A stretch of 64,000 bases of DNA from Datura wrightii (Eukaryota > Streptophyta > Magnoliopsida > Solanales > Solanaceae). Positions within the stretch are counted from its first letter, which is position 1; each line of letters begins with the position of its first letter. The translations under genes were made by a program, and so were the position numbers. Positions 19,929-30,820 of the stretch are shown here, in pieces. Where the stretch lies: contig JASDFA010000027.1 in assembly GCA_035772735.1 (NCBI GenBank), positions 35,446,001 to 35,510,000 of the forward strand, given 5' to 3'. The notes beneath the pieces are model-generated. The model was not told where the DNA came from. It did no database searches and saw only the letters and a program-made list of their open reading frames with translations.

Positions 19929-20475
19929 AGTTCTTGAAGGACAAGGTCTTGCAGGTGTCCTCCCTGCATCTATGGCAAAGTTACCATATCTGAAGAAAAT
20001 GTACTGAGAGCATCCAGAACAATTGTCTGAGAATCAGTTTGAATTTTACTTATTTTTAAAATCATTATGATTTTACCTTTTTTGCAGTAATCTCAACTGC
20101 AACTACTTAAGTGGTCCAATTCCCCCCTGAATGGGCTTCTGCCAAGTTGGAATTCATGTGAGGCAATTTATTCATTATGCATTATTAAAATTTATAACTT
20201 TGGTTCTGGACTTCTCATGAATTTGAAGTTTCCCAGGGCTATTTCTAATAATCGGTTATCTGGGCATGTCCCAGAGTACATAGGAAATATGACCTCACTT
20301 GTGAAATTGTAAGTTTCCTTGCTTCCACTTTTCTCAGACTGACTGTACATGACTACTCAAAATTTTCTGAGGTCATCATAATTTTTGAGGAGTTTGGAGA
20401 CTAACTTGTTTAATGGATCGCTTCCGGCAGAAGTAGGGAATGTGGTCAATTTAGAGACTCTGGATGTGCATTGAT
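19929..20475 (+). pseudogene. LRR exons of receptor-kinase pseudogene
   Basis: Four short exons with proper borders: 19929-20000 (GLAGVLPASMAKLPYLKK), 20088-20157 (NCNYLSGPIPP, then frameshift), 20237-20308 (NNRLSGHVPEYIGNMTSL) and 20390-20475 (LETNLFNGSLPAEVGN). Each exon is one LRR of the plant L..N.LSG.IP type, and the one-LRR-per-exon structure with phase-2 junctions fits LRR-VIII kinases. After about 20472 the frame reaches TGA and similarity ends, so the gene is truncated there. Confidence 0.72.
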
Positions 20476-20643
20476 AGCCTTCTTTATTGGTGTGCTGGTT
20501 CAGATTCTTTGGACTTTGCATGTTACAGTCCTAACATATGCACTGTTTTGCACCTGTTTATGCTTATTCTTCATGATTTTTCTTTTAAGTTCTTTCAAAC
20601 TCACAAAACTGCTACATTTTGACTAAAAAATAATATTTGCTAG
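20476..20643. other. Spacer after pseudogene truncation
   Basis: No coding similarity to the kinase family after the breakpoint. Confidence 0.4.
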
Positions 20644-21085
20644 AATGTAAATATATGTGCTTCCATTCAAGCTATACGCTAAGTTGGCAAGAAACGTCCT
20701 TAGAACATTGTTTATAAGATGGATAATGCTGAAATTGTTCGTCGAAGGATTTATGTTGATTTCAGCCAGAGAGTTGCAAAGTCTTGGTCCCGATTTGGAC
20801 GCAATAAAAGACCAAAAATATGAGGGGTGTGCTATGTGCAAATTAAATTCTCTTTTATGCAGAAAAGTGTACCCAATTTGCAATTTGGATGAGATCTGCA
20901 ACTGGTTCAAGTTATCATCTGTAACATATTCCTCAGCCTGACTTGATTTTTCTTTTTAGTAAACTGAAATTTATTTTCAATCTCTAATTTCTGTAGCAGT
21001 GGATCGAAGTTAAGACTGTGAAGAGAAAAATTTACTATGGTTATTCTTATTGAAGTTGAAATGTTTCTGGACACTGTGACTATAA
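20644..21085. repeat. Direct duplication, copy 1
   Basis: Two conserved blocks (20644-20719 and 20898-21085) match 21577-21653 and 21748-21935 at roughly 90% by eye. The DNA between the blocks differs (about 180 against 95 bases), so one copy suffered replacement or indel. A 94-codon open frame inside (20657-20941) has no recognised domain. Confidence 0.75.
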
Positions 21086-21576
21086 AAGAAATTGCTAGCT
21101 AACTCTGAATCGTCGAAATAAGGTATGTAAAGGTGTCCCCTTTCTCCATTTTTCAAGCACGAATCCATGTGATGATTAGGGCCAGTATTCATGTTTTCTT
21201 AACTCGTAATAAGATATGATATGGAGCTTCCTCTAAGGTTGTAAATACACGAAAGGAAGTTTTACCTGTCACACTGTTTACAAGCTTACAATTGTGAAGT
21301 GAATGACATGAAAATGCTATTGTTGTTGTAGTCGTAAATTGAGTCTACAGACCCCTTAACGTAGGCATTGTGAGTTGGTCCTATATGTGTTATGATTGTG
21401 AAGTGATATTGTGTGTAAGTTTCATATCTTCTTGTGAACAAAGCAAACAATTTAAGTACCACTCGTGCACGTGATAAGTTTGATAATGAAACTCAAATGT
21501 GTAGTTTGTGGATATATGTATAGAAACCACCTTGGGGTCAGAGTATATGAAGTCCTTAATGTTAACAGATTGTATA
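21086..21576. other. Spacer between duplicated blocks
   Basis: No feature recognised. Confidence 0.4.
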
Positions 21577-21935
21577 GAAATGTAAATATATGTGCTTCTA
21601 TTGAAGCTATATGCTAAGTTGACAAGAAATGTCCTTAGAACATTGTTTATAAGCTTACTAAGATTCTTATGTCGTCTAAACCTCCCGAAGGTCGTTTGAG
21701 TCGTTGAGTAGGCGTGTTTATAGGCTATTTGAAAGCTTTTTATGTTATATGTGCAACTGGTTCAAGTTATCATCTGTAACATATTCCTCAGCCTGACTTG
21801 ATTTTTCTTTTTAGTAAACTGAAATTTGTTTTCAGTCTCTAATTTATGTAGTAGTGGATCGGAGTTAAGTTTGTCGAACAGAAAAAGTTACTATGGAATT
21901 CTTATTGAAGTTGAATATTTCTGGATACTGTAACT
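21577..21935. repeat. Direct duplication, copy 2
   Basis: See copy 1 at 20644; same orientation, about 930 bases downstream for the first block and 850 for the second. Confidence 0.75.
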
Positions 21936-23561
21936 GTCCATTTGTCTCATAGTCATAATAAGCTACTTTGTGGAGGCTTGTCCAAAGTTGATTGATAGGT
22001 TTAAAGAAAGGAAGAGAATGTTAAGGTAAATTGAGATGTCTTTCGAATTTCTAAATGAACTAGTTTTAATCATCTATATATTTTTCTCAATAGATGAATG
22101 TGTTTAGTACATTCACTGAATTGTTGTCACAAACAGGCAATGATACAGAGGGGCGGACTGATATGAATGAATCAAAGTAAGGTCATTGCTTTTGCTTCTT
22201 TATATACCTTTACTTGTCTTATTTTGTATATTCTGTTGTTATTATACGTCAACTATGAAAGACAATCATTTTTGGGAACACCTGTTTCACTTTATAACAC
22301 TAGAATATAAATATATGCAATCTCTAATGTGAACTTGAGCCCGGGCAGTATAGTGTAGAAAATAAAGCTGTAAGAGTAAGGATAGGAAGGATGTTGGGGA
22401 TGTCAAAAGTTTCAAAAATTAAAATTGGGTGCATTTTACGTGGATTTATTTTTATAGCAAAAATTGGAGTATACTAATGTCCCTCAAATATACTTTTGAC
22501 AGCGCTTTTGTGGTGCTATATCAAAAACACACTTACCATTTCTCAAAAAAATAATCTAAAAGTTGTAGCTATTATATGCCAAAAGGAGATTGCTAATAAT
22601 CAAACAAAAGCCTTCTTATTCTTTAGATGTGCTATGCAGTTGTTAATTCTCTCCTATTGAGTTAATGATCTTCAACATGTATTGATCTGGGTGTTAGATG
22701 TTTTGAATAAAAAACAAAAATCAGTTTGGGGGAAGAGGGATGGTAGGTTCCTCAATTCTGGTTTGGGACTAAGGAATTTTTTGTACATCATTTATAGTAG
22801 AAGATGCAGCAAGTTCTTGCACATGCTTATGAAAGGAAACATCAAAGGAGCTGTTGCACGAGACAATTCGCTGCATGTTTGTACTGTTTCTCTAGGAAAT
22901 GATGTTCTATTAGAGCAGACTTAGAGATATGCATGAGCCAATTGGCACTACAACAACAAATATTCAGAATTCTATAATCCTTTTGCAGCAATCTCTATTT
23001 GTGTTGTAGTGACTAAAGCCAAAGCGAAATGTCTAGCGGTTTAAGACTTGCTGAAAGTATTTCTTTGCCTTATCTTGCATGAGAATACCAATAAGCAAAT
23101 GCATAATAACATATATCCTTTTTAATAAAATGAATGATTTCAAGTTACATTCTGGAATGAGGCACTCCAACCCTCCCCACTCCCTTCTACCATCAAAATT
23201 TGAGTTTAATTTTAAGTTGTTTTGCTCGATTTTAAGGTACATGTTAAACTGCCACATGTAACTATGGTTGCTCCCAAACCTTTCTGATGTTAAAATTTGA
23301 GTTTGATTTTAAGCTGTTATGCTCGATTATTGCTTTTTCAGCTTTTAGTGCTTATAGTTAATAGATGCTAAAAGTGATAGCCTTCTTTATTTGTCATAAA
23401 TAGAATCTGCCAAATGTATAATTAATCGGCAACAAAATTTGTTCGGCCACAAATACTTAAACGCTCGCGAAGCGTGACCACTTTCCCTAGTTGATAGTTA
23501 AAGTAGCTTGAAGGTGATAGCCTCTTTATCCAAAATGGAAGTTATATTTATAAAATAATAA
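21936..23561. other. Spacer without recognised genes
   Basis: Includes an 80-codon frame at 22682-22924 (plus strand) that I do not recognise and consider doubtful. A short local duplication of a TTTGAGTTTAATTTTAAG phrase occurs near 23200 and 23297. No transposon ends. Confidence 0.4.
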
Positions 23562-24201
23562 TTTCTCCGTTCTATTTTAATTATTAGATATAATAAAAAT
23601 AGTTATTTTAAAATATTTGCTAGTTTCAAAATTCAAGAGATAATTAACCATATTTTTTTTCAATTCTACCTTAGTACTTAAAGTCTTTCTAAAATGTGAA
23701 AAGAATTATTATTATATGTTTCCAAAAAAAATTAATATAATGAAATACACTCACATTTTGTATTTAATATATATATACACATACATACATATATACCTTT
23801 CAATTGTCACCGCCTAGCCTCTCTTGTTACCACGGTAGCACCTAGTGTGGTCAACACCAATCATGTTTGGGTGTATATATATATATGAAGTTTTAGGAAA
23901 AAAAAAAGCAGTTATAACTTCTTTTTTTTTTTATTTGCAGTTTTAGGGAAAAAAAATAAAACAATTAATGTTTATATTTTATATTTCTTTTTTTTTTTTT
24001 TGTATTCATAGTATTAGGGGAAAAATTAAAGAAGTTAATTACTATTTTTTTAGGAATCACAATTTTAGGAAAAAAATTAAGGCAGTTAATTTTTATTTTT
24101 TTTTTGTATTTTCATATTTTTTTGTACTTGTAGTTTTAGAAAAAAAATAAAACAATTAATTTTTATTTTTTGTATTTCTCTTTTTTTTTTGTATTCGCAG
24201 T
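23562..24201. repeat. Flanking block, left copy: truncated MITE plus poly-A/T tandem repeat
   Basis: Begins with a Stowaway-like MITE end (TTTCTCCGTTCTATTTTAAT), then AT-rich DNA, a GC-richer phrase (TGTCACCGCCTAGCCTCTCT), then 5-6 units of the CGCAG-TTTTAG poly-A/T repeat also seen at 7385. Bases from 23591 onward recur almost unchanged at 49833-50436. Confidence 0.75.
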
Positions 24202-24444
24202 TGTGGGCAATGACATTTTATTAAATTTAAATCCATAAGAAATTTAAAGTATATTAAATTTAAGATATATTAGTCCAAACAAATATTATGGATTAATATA
24301 ATTGGATTAATCACGTGAGTCCAATAAATACGAATTTAATGAATGATTCAATTTCATTGGGTTAATCCATCAAATTGGACTACAAATGATGAACCCACTT
24401 TACTAAGCCCAAGAAATTATCTTCCAAGAGGTCCAAATACGTTC

Positions 24445-24562
24445 CACGTGTCAAATGACGTGTCATGCCAAGTCAAATAAAAGAGTCAATAGGATTATGC
24501 CACATGTCAAAATGGCACAACATGCCTAGTCAAATCAAAGGCCAATAAAAATGCACCACGTG
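24445..24562 (+). promoter_or_regulatory. G-box pair and TGACGTG motif in gypsy LTR
   Basis: CACGTG at 24445-24450 and 24557-24562, with TGACGTG at 24456-24462, 100-220 bases upstream of the LTR TATA box. CACGTG cores bind bZIP and bHLH factors and resemble ABA-responsive elements. Function here is inference; the first box is kept in the second copy at 50680. Confidence 0.5.
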
Positions 24563-24662
24563 TATAAGTGACATGTTTCAACCAATCAAATATTGTCATG
24601 TCAACTTAAATCTAATTGGTTGAAAGAAGTTTGTCCTTATCGCAACTCTTCCATCCTGCAAC

Positions 24663-24670
24663 TATAAATA
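24663..24670 (+). promoter_or_regulatory. TATA box of Tat-like LTR
   Basis: TATAAATA within CTATAAATAG, in the expected LTR position; transcription would start about 30 bases downstream near 24695. Conserved at about 50897 in the second copy. Confidence 0.7.
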
Positions 24671-25038
24671 GAGGTGTTATAGTTCAGAAGAGGGACCTAA
24701 AATCAAACAAAAAGCCAGAGAGAGCTTGTGGATCAAACGCTACAAGTTCTACAAGCCATAACCATTCAAGCACTCAGTATTTCTCTACAAGTTTCTAGAT
24801 CAAGACCACCAGATTCAAGATCAAACTCAAAAACCCTTGAATTCAAGTACAAATCAAGATCAAATCCATCAAATTCAAGATCAAACTCAACTCCCTTGAA
24901 TTTATATTTGAAAAGAAAAATTAGAGGATTAATAGAGATTGTAACACTCATATTTGAAATCAAATACTACGATTATTGCGATATTTTTTCATCTTGATTA
25001 TTATATTCTCGGTGTGAGATTTTATTGTCTATAAATTC

Positions 25039-25056
25039 TGGCATGCCCAGTGGGAC
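25039..25056 (+). other. Primer-binding site of Tat-like element
   Basis: TGGCATGCCCAGTGGGAC, starting with the TGG that pairs with tRNA CCA ends, a few bases after the LTR. I do not assign the tRNA. Confidence 0.6.
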
Positions 25057-27430
25057 AATTTCTACCTCTCATATCATCTTTTCAATCTTCAAAGATCAAA
25101 AACAGCGAGATAGCTTCGAAGAATATCAACTCCGATTCAACTTCCCCCAAAGTTGCTAACTCCAAGTTCTTTGCTGAGATGGAAAGCATCCTCGGTGTTA
25201 CTTTTGGAAGTTTTGGACCAGTCACAACAAGCAAAGCAAGCATGTTAGGACAACAAGCACTCCAAGTGCCATCTGCATCAACTCTAGTCTTTGAATCTTC
25301 ATCCCGGAAAGGAGTAAGATCCTCTACCAACACATCAAAAGAAGAAGGTAATGTTGCTGAGAGAATCAAGAAGACTCTGACTTTACTTGACCTCTCTGGA
25401 TCCAAGAACTCTGCTACGAAGGGAGATGATAATAATTTGAGCGGTGGGTCTTCTCTAATCACACCACATGAGGTAAGCCCATCAAAGATCAATTTATGTG
25501 ATAATCCATGCTATTCTCCAACATCCCCAACAATCATGCAAGCAATGGTAACCGACGCTTCATCTATGGAGCAGCAACTAGCAAACTTGACGAAGGTAAT
25601 TAAAGGTCTGACCAAGTATGTACAAAATCAAGATGCTCGGATTGAGAAATTGATGAATAAAGTGGACGGCCTAGTGGAAGAAGAGTCTAGTCATGCACCC
25701 GAAAAGACTCCAAAAGTTCAATAAACTGAAGCTCTTGCAAAATATGCATCGGCTGCCAAGGAAATTTCAGTTTCTTCTAAAGGGATGATTCCACTTGACC
25801 AGCCGAAGGAGTTTATTGAGGGGACTATCAAGAACAAGTACGAAGTTACTTCTAAGTCCTCTTTCACATATGCAAAGGCATACACCATAAGAATCGATAG
25901 CCTCAAGATGCCCGCCAGTTATCAACCACCTAAAGTTCAGCAATTTGAGGGCAAGGGAAACCCAAAGCAACATGTTGCACATTTTGTCAAAACATGTAAT
26001 AATGCAGGGACTTATGGAGACTATCTTGTCAAGCAGTTCGTCCGCTCCCTTAAAGGGAATGCGTTTGATTAGTACACAGATTTTGAGCCTAATTCTATCG
26101 AGAGTTGGGGAAAACTGGAGCAGGAATTCCTCAATCACTTCTATAGCACAAGGCGTACTGTGAGCATAGTGGAACTCACAAATACTCACCAGAACAAAGA
26201 TGAACCGGTCATCGATTTCATCAATCGTTGGAGAAATCCAAGCCTAAACTCAAAGATAGACTTAGTGAAGCTTCTGCTATAAAGATGTGTATCCAAGGAA
26301 TGTACTAGGGACTTCTCTACATCTTATAGGGAATTAAACCAAGGTCTTTTGAAGAGCTAGCTACTTGTGCTCATGACATAGAGTTGAGTATGTCTTTTAC
26401 TGGGAATGGAGTGATGCCTATTTCTTACCCTCGTAAAGGGAAGGAAAAGTAAGAACCCAAAGGATGGAGCAAGTTCGTACCCAAGAGTGACAACAAAGAA
26501 TCCATGAATGCCGGTGTATCACTGTGAAGTTTACTACAAAGGTGAGTAAGAAGCAAAGTGTGAAAACAACTTCCTTCCAAGGTAACCAAAATCAAAAATT
26601 AACCTTGAATGAAATGCAAGAAAGGGAATACCCTTTCCTCGATTATGATGTCCCTGAAATTTTTGATGAACTACTTGAGTTAAAACTCATTGAATCTCTA
26701 GAGATGAAGCGACCCAATGAAGCTGGAAGAACAAATGATCCAAATTATTGCAAGTATTATTGGCTTGTCGGTCACCCTCTTGAGAAGTGTTGTGTGTTCA
26801 AGGACAAAATTATGTAGCTAGCTAATGAGAAGAAGATTGTGTTTGAAGATGATAAGACAAGTTCTACTCAAATATCTATCACTTTTGGCACTCTTAATCC
26901 GGTCCAAATATGCAACTATGAAGAGCGTGAAGAAGAAGGACCATTAAAGCAAGGTAAAACCCAAATTGATGAAGCTGATGATGAGGGTTGGATTCTGGTG
27001 ACTAGGCGGAGATGCTGTAAAGCACGCCCACATAAGGAATCTTCTAAACAACCAACAAGGAAGAGGATGGTGAGAAGACCAAGGAAGCAAAAATTGGTTG
27101 AGCAGTCGAAGTAGCCAAAAGAAGAGGTGCAGTACCACCAGAAACCACGACGTCCAGTGACTTTGGAGGAATTCCTACCAAGTGGGTTCTACATGAAGAT
27201 TGCTTAAAGTAACATCTAGGCATCATGCTTTAATACCGATGAAAAAGTAAAAAATGAAAGTCTATCAACATTGTCTTCGTTATTGCTGGAAAACCTTTCT
27301 GAAGCCTCTCTTCAAGAAGTTCACACATGTGATACAAAAATCACATTTACATATGATGATCTTCTGCTTGGCGAAATTCTGCACAATCATCCTTTATATA
27401 TGGTGGTCGCACGCTTGAGAAGAGGATAAA
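25050..27430 (+). pseudogene. Gag of Tat-like element, decayed
   Basis: Starts with a Ser/Thr-rich region and a short coiled coil ending near 25724, then TAA. It resumes in the same frame with the capsid-like domain (25785-26072, ending LKGNAFD before TAG; then SWGKLEQEFLNHFYSTRRT at 26100-26155). Fragments of the C-terminal part follow at 26524-26817 and 26839-27114. The EF-hand-free, Trp/Phe-patterned capsid motif (W..LE..FL..F) is that of gypsy retrotransposon gag. Several stops and at least one frameshift make it non-functional. A possible single Cys/His knuckle (YCKYYWLVGHPLEKC) lies near 26745-26790. Confidence 0.75.
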
Positions 27431-27436
27431 TATAAC

Positions 27437-27913
27437 TTGATAGATGGTGGATCTGGAGTTAACATTCTTCCTATTCGCACCATTAAGGAACTCGACATCT
27501 CACCTGAGGAACTTTCTGAGAGTCGCTTGATGATTCAAGGATTCAATCAAGGAGGGCAAAGAGCCATAGGTGCTATCAAGCTAGAGATCAATATTGAAGA
27601 TTTGCGATTAAGCGCATGGATGTATGTAATCGACACAAAGACTTCATATAATATGTTTCTTGGAAGGCCTTGGATACACGAGAATAAAATAGTTTCGTCC
27701 TCCTACTATCAATGTTTGAAGTATCTCGAAGGAACCGTCGAGAAGAAAATAGTTACTGATGATAAGCTATTTGCAGAAGCTGAATCACACTTCGCCGATG
27801 CAAAGTTCTACTTAAAAAACTACATTGTGAAAGAAGTAAAAGTCGACAATGTCGCAACTAGAAGAATTGATACGACTGCCGAAAAAGTTAAAGATGGCAA
27901 TGAGGAGCTGTAG
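27437..27913 (+). pseudogene. Aspartic protease of Tat-like element
   Basis: Begins with the active-site motif DGGSGVNILP, in which retropepsins usually have D-S/T-G; here DGG, as in other plant gypsy proteins. It continues through an LGRPW motif (FLGRPWIHEN) that is the conserved second hairpin. 158 codons, in frame with neighbouring gag and pol fragments but closed by TAG at 27911. Confidence 0.75.
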
Positions 27914-28680
27914 TCCCTTTCGAATAAAGGGAATATTGTGCCTTTGAAAAAGAAGATAACACATGTGCTCCGCTATGTGCCGAAGGTGAATAAAGAGGAA
28001 AGTCAATCGTTCGACACCCAAACAAGTGTACCAAAGGGGATAACTTTGCATGTTAGATAGATTGACATGATTAACTTATCCTTAAAGCTATTTGGAGAGT
28101 TTATGGTTCAAAATACTCTACAAAATGTGGCACTACCTAGAAAATGCACAATTGAAGGTTTTGATCCAAATGCCTACAAGTTATTTGCAAAGGTCGGGTA
28201 CCACCCCAATGAACCATCGAAGTTAGGGAAACTCCCATCAGAAGCTTCCATTAGGCAGTCACGTGAGAGTTTGGGGTATAAGAAACCACCACCAATTCTC
28301 ATCTCCATAAGAAGAGCAACTACCAATTACATCACTATTGAAGATGAGTCTGGTGCTCCTGACAAAAGACCTTCTATATTTAACCGACTGGGAAATCCAA
28401 CTGCGAGAACTTTTGCGTTTGAAAGGTTAGGCCCATTGAAGAAGAACAACAAATTCCAGAGAAACTATCAGATCGTGAGAATGCCCACTTTGTTCAAAAC
28501 CCAGAAAGATTTCAAAGTTTGATTTCTTCTAGAATGCTGCAAGAAACAAAACTTGTTGTTTCATGTGGGGAGGTGCTGAAGGCAAAGAATCACACTATGG
28601 TTTATACCAAAGAACGCGACGAAGATGAAGAAAGTGTAGGCTCTTAATGTACACAAAGTGAGCATGATACCTCATCGCAA
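27914..28680 (+). pseudogene. Protease-RT linker of Tat-like element
   Basis: Includes an open stretch at 28067-28522 without catalytic motifs. Linkers of this sort, Lys/Pro-rich with a FNRLG phrase, separate protease from RT in Tat-type polyproteins. Stops occur on both sides. Confidence 0.55.
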
Positions 28681-29930
28681 ATGAAGGTTGACGAGAAGCT
28701 AGAGGATGCCATCTGGTGTTATCACATAGCGGTCAATGATAGTGATCGTCATGTGGATGAAAATCCTGGAGATGCTCCTCCAGAACTTGAAGAAGGAGTA
28801 ACAACCACAGTAGACTCTCTGAAGGAAGTTAATCTTGACACCGATGAAGATCCAAGGCCGACCTATCTAAGTGCTTCCCTCTCAATTGATAAAGAAATCG
28901 CTTACATGTATATACTCAGAGAATATAAGGATGTGTTTGCTTGGAGTTATAGGGAGATGCCTGGATTGGATCCCAAAGTAGCGGTCTATCATCTTGGAGA
29001 CAAAAATGGTGCTCGTCCTGTTAAGCAAACTCAAAGACATTTCAGACTAGACTGAGTTCCATTAATTGAAAACGAAATTAACAAACTCATTGAAGCTGGC
29101 TTTGTTCGTGAAGTTAAATACCCCACATGGATTTCAAGTATCGTTCTCATGAGAAAGAAGAACGAAAAAATTCGAGTGTGCGTTGACTTTAGGAATCTCA
29201 ATAACGCATGCCCTAAGGATGAGTTTTCGATCCCCATCCCAAAGTTGATGATCAATGTTACCACTGGTTATGAGGCGATGTCTTTCGTGGACGGTTCATC
29301 AGGCTATTAACAAATCCGCATGGCACCAAGGATGAAGAATTTACTGCATTTCGTACACCCAAGGGCATTTATTGCTACAAAGTAATGCCTTTTGATTTGA
29401 AGAATGTTGGTGCCACATATCAAAGAGTTATGCAGAATATCTTTGACGACTTGCTCAACAAAAATATTGAATGTTATGTTGATGACTTGATGGTGAAGTC
29501 AAGAAAGCGAAACGAGCATTTGCAAGACTTAAGAATGGTGTTCGAGTTGCTTCGAAGATATCAACTTAGAATGAACCCATTGAAATGTGCCTTTGAGGTT
29601 AGTTCTAGAAAGTTTTTGGGCTTTATTGTGCGACATAGGGGAATCGAAATTGATCAAGCCAAGGTTGAAGCAATTTTGAAGATGCATGAGCCTCGAAATA
29701 TTCATGAATTAAAAAGCCTTCAAGGAAAGCTAGCATATCTTAGGAGATTCATCTCGAACCTAGCAGGGAGGTGCCAACCATTTAGCCATCTCATGAAGAA
29801 GGTTACTCTTTTCAAGTGGGATCAAGCTTGTGCTAACGCCTTTGACAGCATCAAATCGTATTTAATGAAACCTCCAGTTCTAGCGGCTCCTGTACCTAGA
29901 AAGCCGTTGATATTATACATTTCAACATAA
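28681..29930 (+). pseudogene. Reverse transcriptase of Tat-like element
   Basis: Recognisable RT: an N-terminal ASLSIDKEIAYMYILREYKDVFAWSYREMPGL block, EAGFVREVKYP, RVCVDFRNLNNACPKD, then a broken palm segment around 29290-29384, MPFDLKNVGATYQRVMQNIF, and the catalytic YVDDLMVKS near 29475. It includes an in-frame TGA at 29053, a TAA after GSSGY near 29308 and a frameshift. The domain continues to APVPRKPLILYIST at 29928 before TAA. Confidence 0.8.
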
Positions 29931-30300
29931 GAAAGGTCTGTTAGAGCGCTACTGGTCCAAGAGAATGAGGAGGGGAAGGAAAACTCCTTTTATTACTTAA
30001 GCAGAATTATGACACCAAATAAGTTGAATTATTCGCCAATTGAAAAGTTGTGTTTGACATTAGTCTTCTCAATCCAAAAATTGAAGCACTACTTTCAAGC
30101 TCACATTGTACATCTCATTTCTAGAGTAAATCCCATCAAATTTTTGTGATGTCAAAACCAGTCCTCAGTGATCGATTAGCAAGGTGGTACCTCCAATTTC
30201 AACAATTTGAGATTGTGTGCATCTTTTAAAAAGTCATAAAGGGGCAAACATTAGCAGACTTCCTGGCAGATCACCCAATACAACTACCTGATGAAGATGC
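29931..30300 (+). pseudogene. Gypsy-type RNase H of Tat-like element
   Basis: In-frame continuation of RT with FYYLSRIMTPNKLNYSPIEK and KLKHYF motifs, then the AHIVHLISR and DRLARWYLQF segments. It degrades RNA in RNA:DNA hybrids during reverse transcription. Two stops within. Confidence 0.65.
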
Positions 30301-30301
30301 A

Positions 30302-30742
30302 ATGGTCATTGAAGTTCAACCTCCATGGAAGATGTACTTTGATGGTACTTCACATTGTGGAAGAGCTGGGGCTAGCGTGGTATTTTTTGCGTTACAAGGA
30401 GAGGTTCTGCCATATTCATTCACTTTGATGCAATGTTGCTCCAACAATATCGCTGATTATCAAGCGTTAATACTTGGGCTGGAAAGGGCCGCCTACATGA
30501 AGAAATTGCAACTGCATGTCTTTGGTGACTCTCAGTTGGTGATCAATCAACTCTTCGGAAGTTATGAGGTCAAGAAACCCAAACTGTGCCGCTATCATGG
30601 TTATGCTCATAAGTTGATAGGACGGCTAGGAGATGTGGCCCTCCAATATGTACCACGAAAGAAAAATAAGAAAGCCGATGCATTGGCTACTTTGGCTTTA
30701 ACACTGACTCTATCAGATCAATCACAAATCACTATCTACTAA
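30302..30742 (+). pseudogene. Second (RVT_3/archaeal-type) RNase H of Tat-like element
   Basis: 146 codons with the pattern of the additional RNase H of Tat elements: MYFDGTSHCGRAGASVVF (first Asp), EAL-like ADYQALILGLERA, VFGDSQLVINQL (second Asp) and KADALATLA. It is the best preserved domain of the element, with all acidic residues visible apart from the usual Glu, where ADYQALILGLE has a Tyr/Asp context. A dual RNase H supports Tat rather than Athila or chromovirus assignment. Confidence 0.75.
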
Positions 30743-30820
30743 AAATGGGTAGTACCGCCACCGAGTGAGGATGAATCTGCAGAAAATAAGCTTGAGCATC
30801 TCGTCGCTGTTTCTGAAGTT

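Larger units (their letters stand above)
8943..20475 (+). pseudogene. LRR receptor-like kinase pseudogene, N-terminal exons only, split by a copia element
   Basis: Exons that read through on paper: 8943-9045 (signal peptide and the LPEDE segment), 9126-9219 continuing at 19011-19093 (VEALKEIAAQLG, then the CNCTFPDNLCHV cysteine motif), 19929-20000, 20088-20157, 20237-20308 and 20390-20475, the last four giving LRR segments such as LSGPIPP and LSGHVPEYIGN. The order matches plant LRR-VIII-type kinases with a malectin-like ectodomain. Most LRRs, the malectin region, membrane segment and kinase are absent. Defects: exon 1 donor reads AT instead of GT at 9046-9047; a TAA follows CHV; an extra C in the six-C run near 20122-20127 shifts frame before the expected Glu-Trp; the copia insertion cuts exon 2, and even with it removed the frames do not join. 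Family call is from motif recall. Confidence 0.75.
24202..25032 (+). repeat. 5' LTR of Tat-like gypsy element
   Basis: Lies between the end of the poly-A/T repeat and a primer-binding-like site. The start is TG at 24202 (or 24211); the end is not a clean CA and is placed by the PBS. It holds a TATA box at 24663 preceded by two CACGTG boxes. A shortened copy lies at 50437-50997. Confidence 0.65.

Noticed and set aside
20657..20941. 94-codon plus-strand frame after the receptor-kinase pseudogene
   Set aside because: It overlaps a duplicated block, has no family motif and is not conserved in the second copy of the block.
22682..22924. 80-codon frame with a gene-like N-terminus
   Set aside because: No recognised domain and no splice or neighbour support; left as unassigned spacer.
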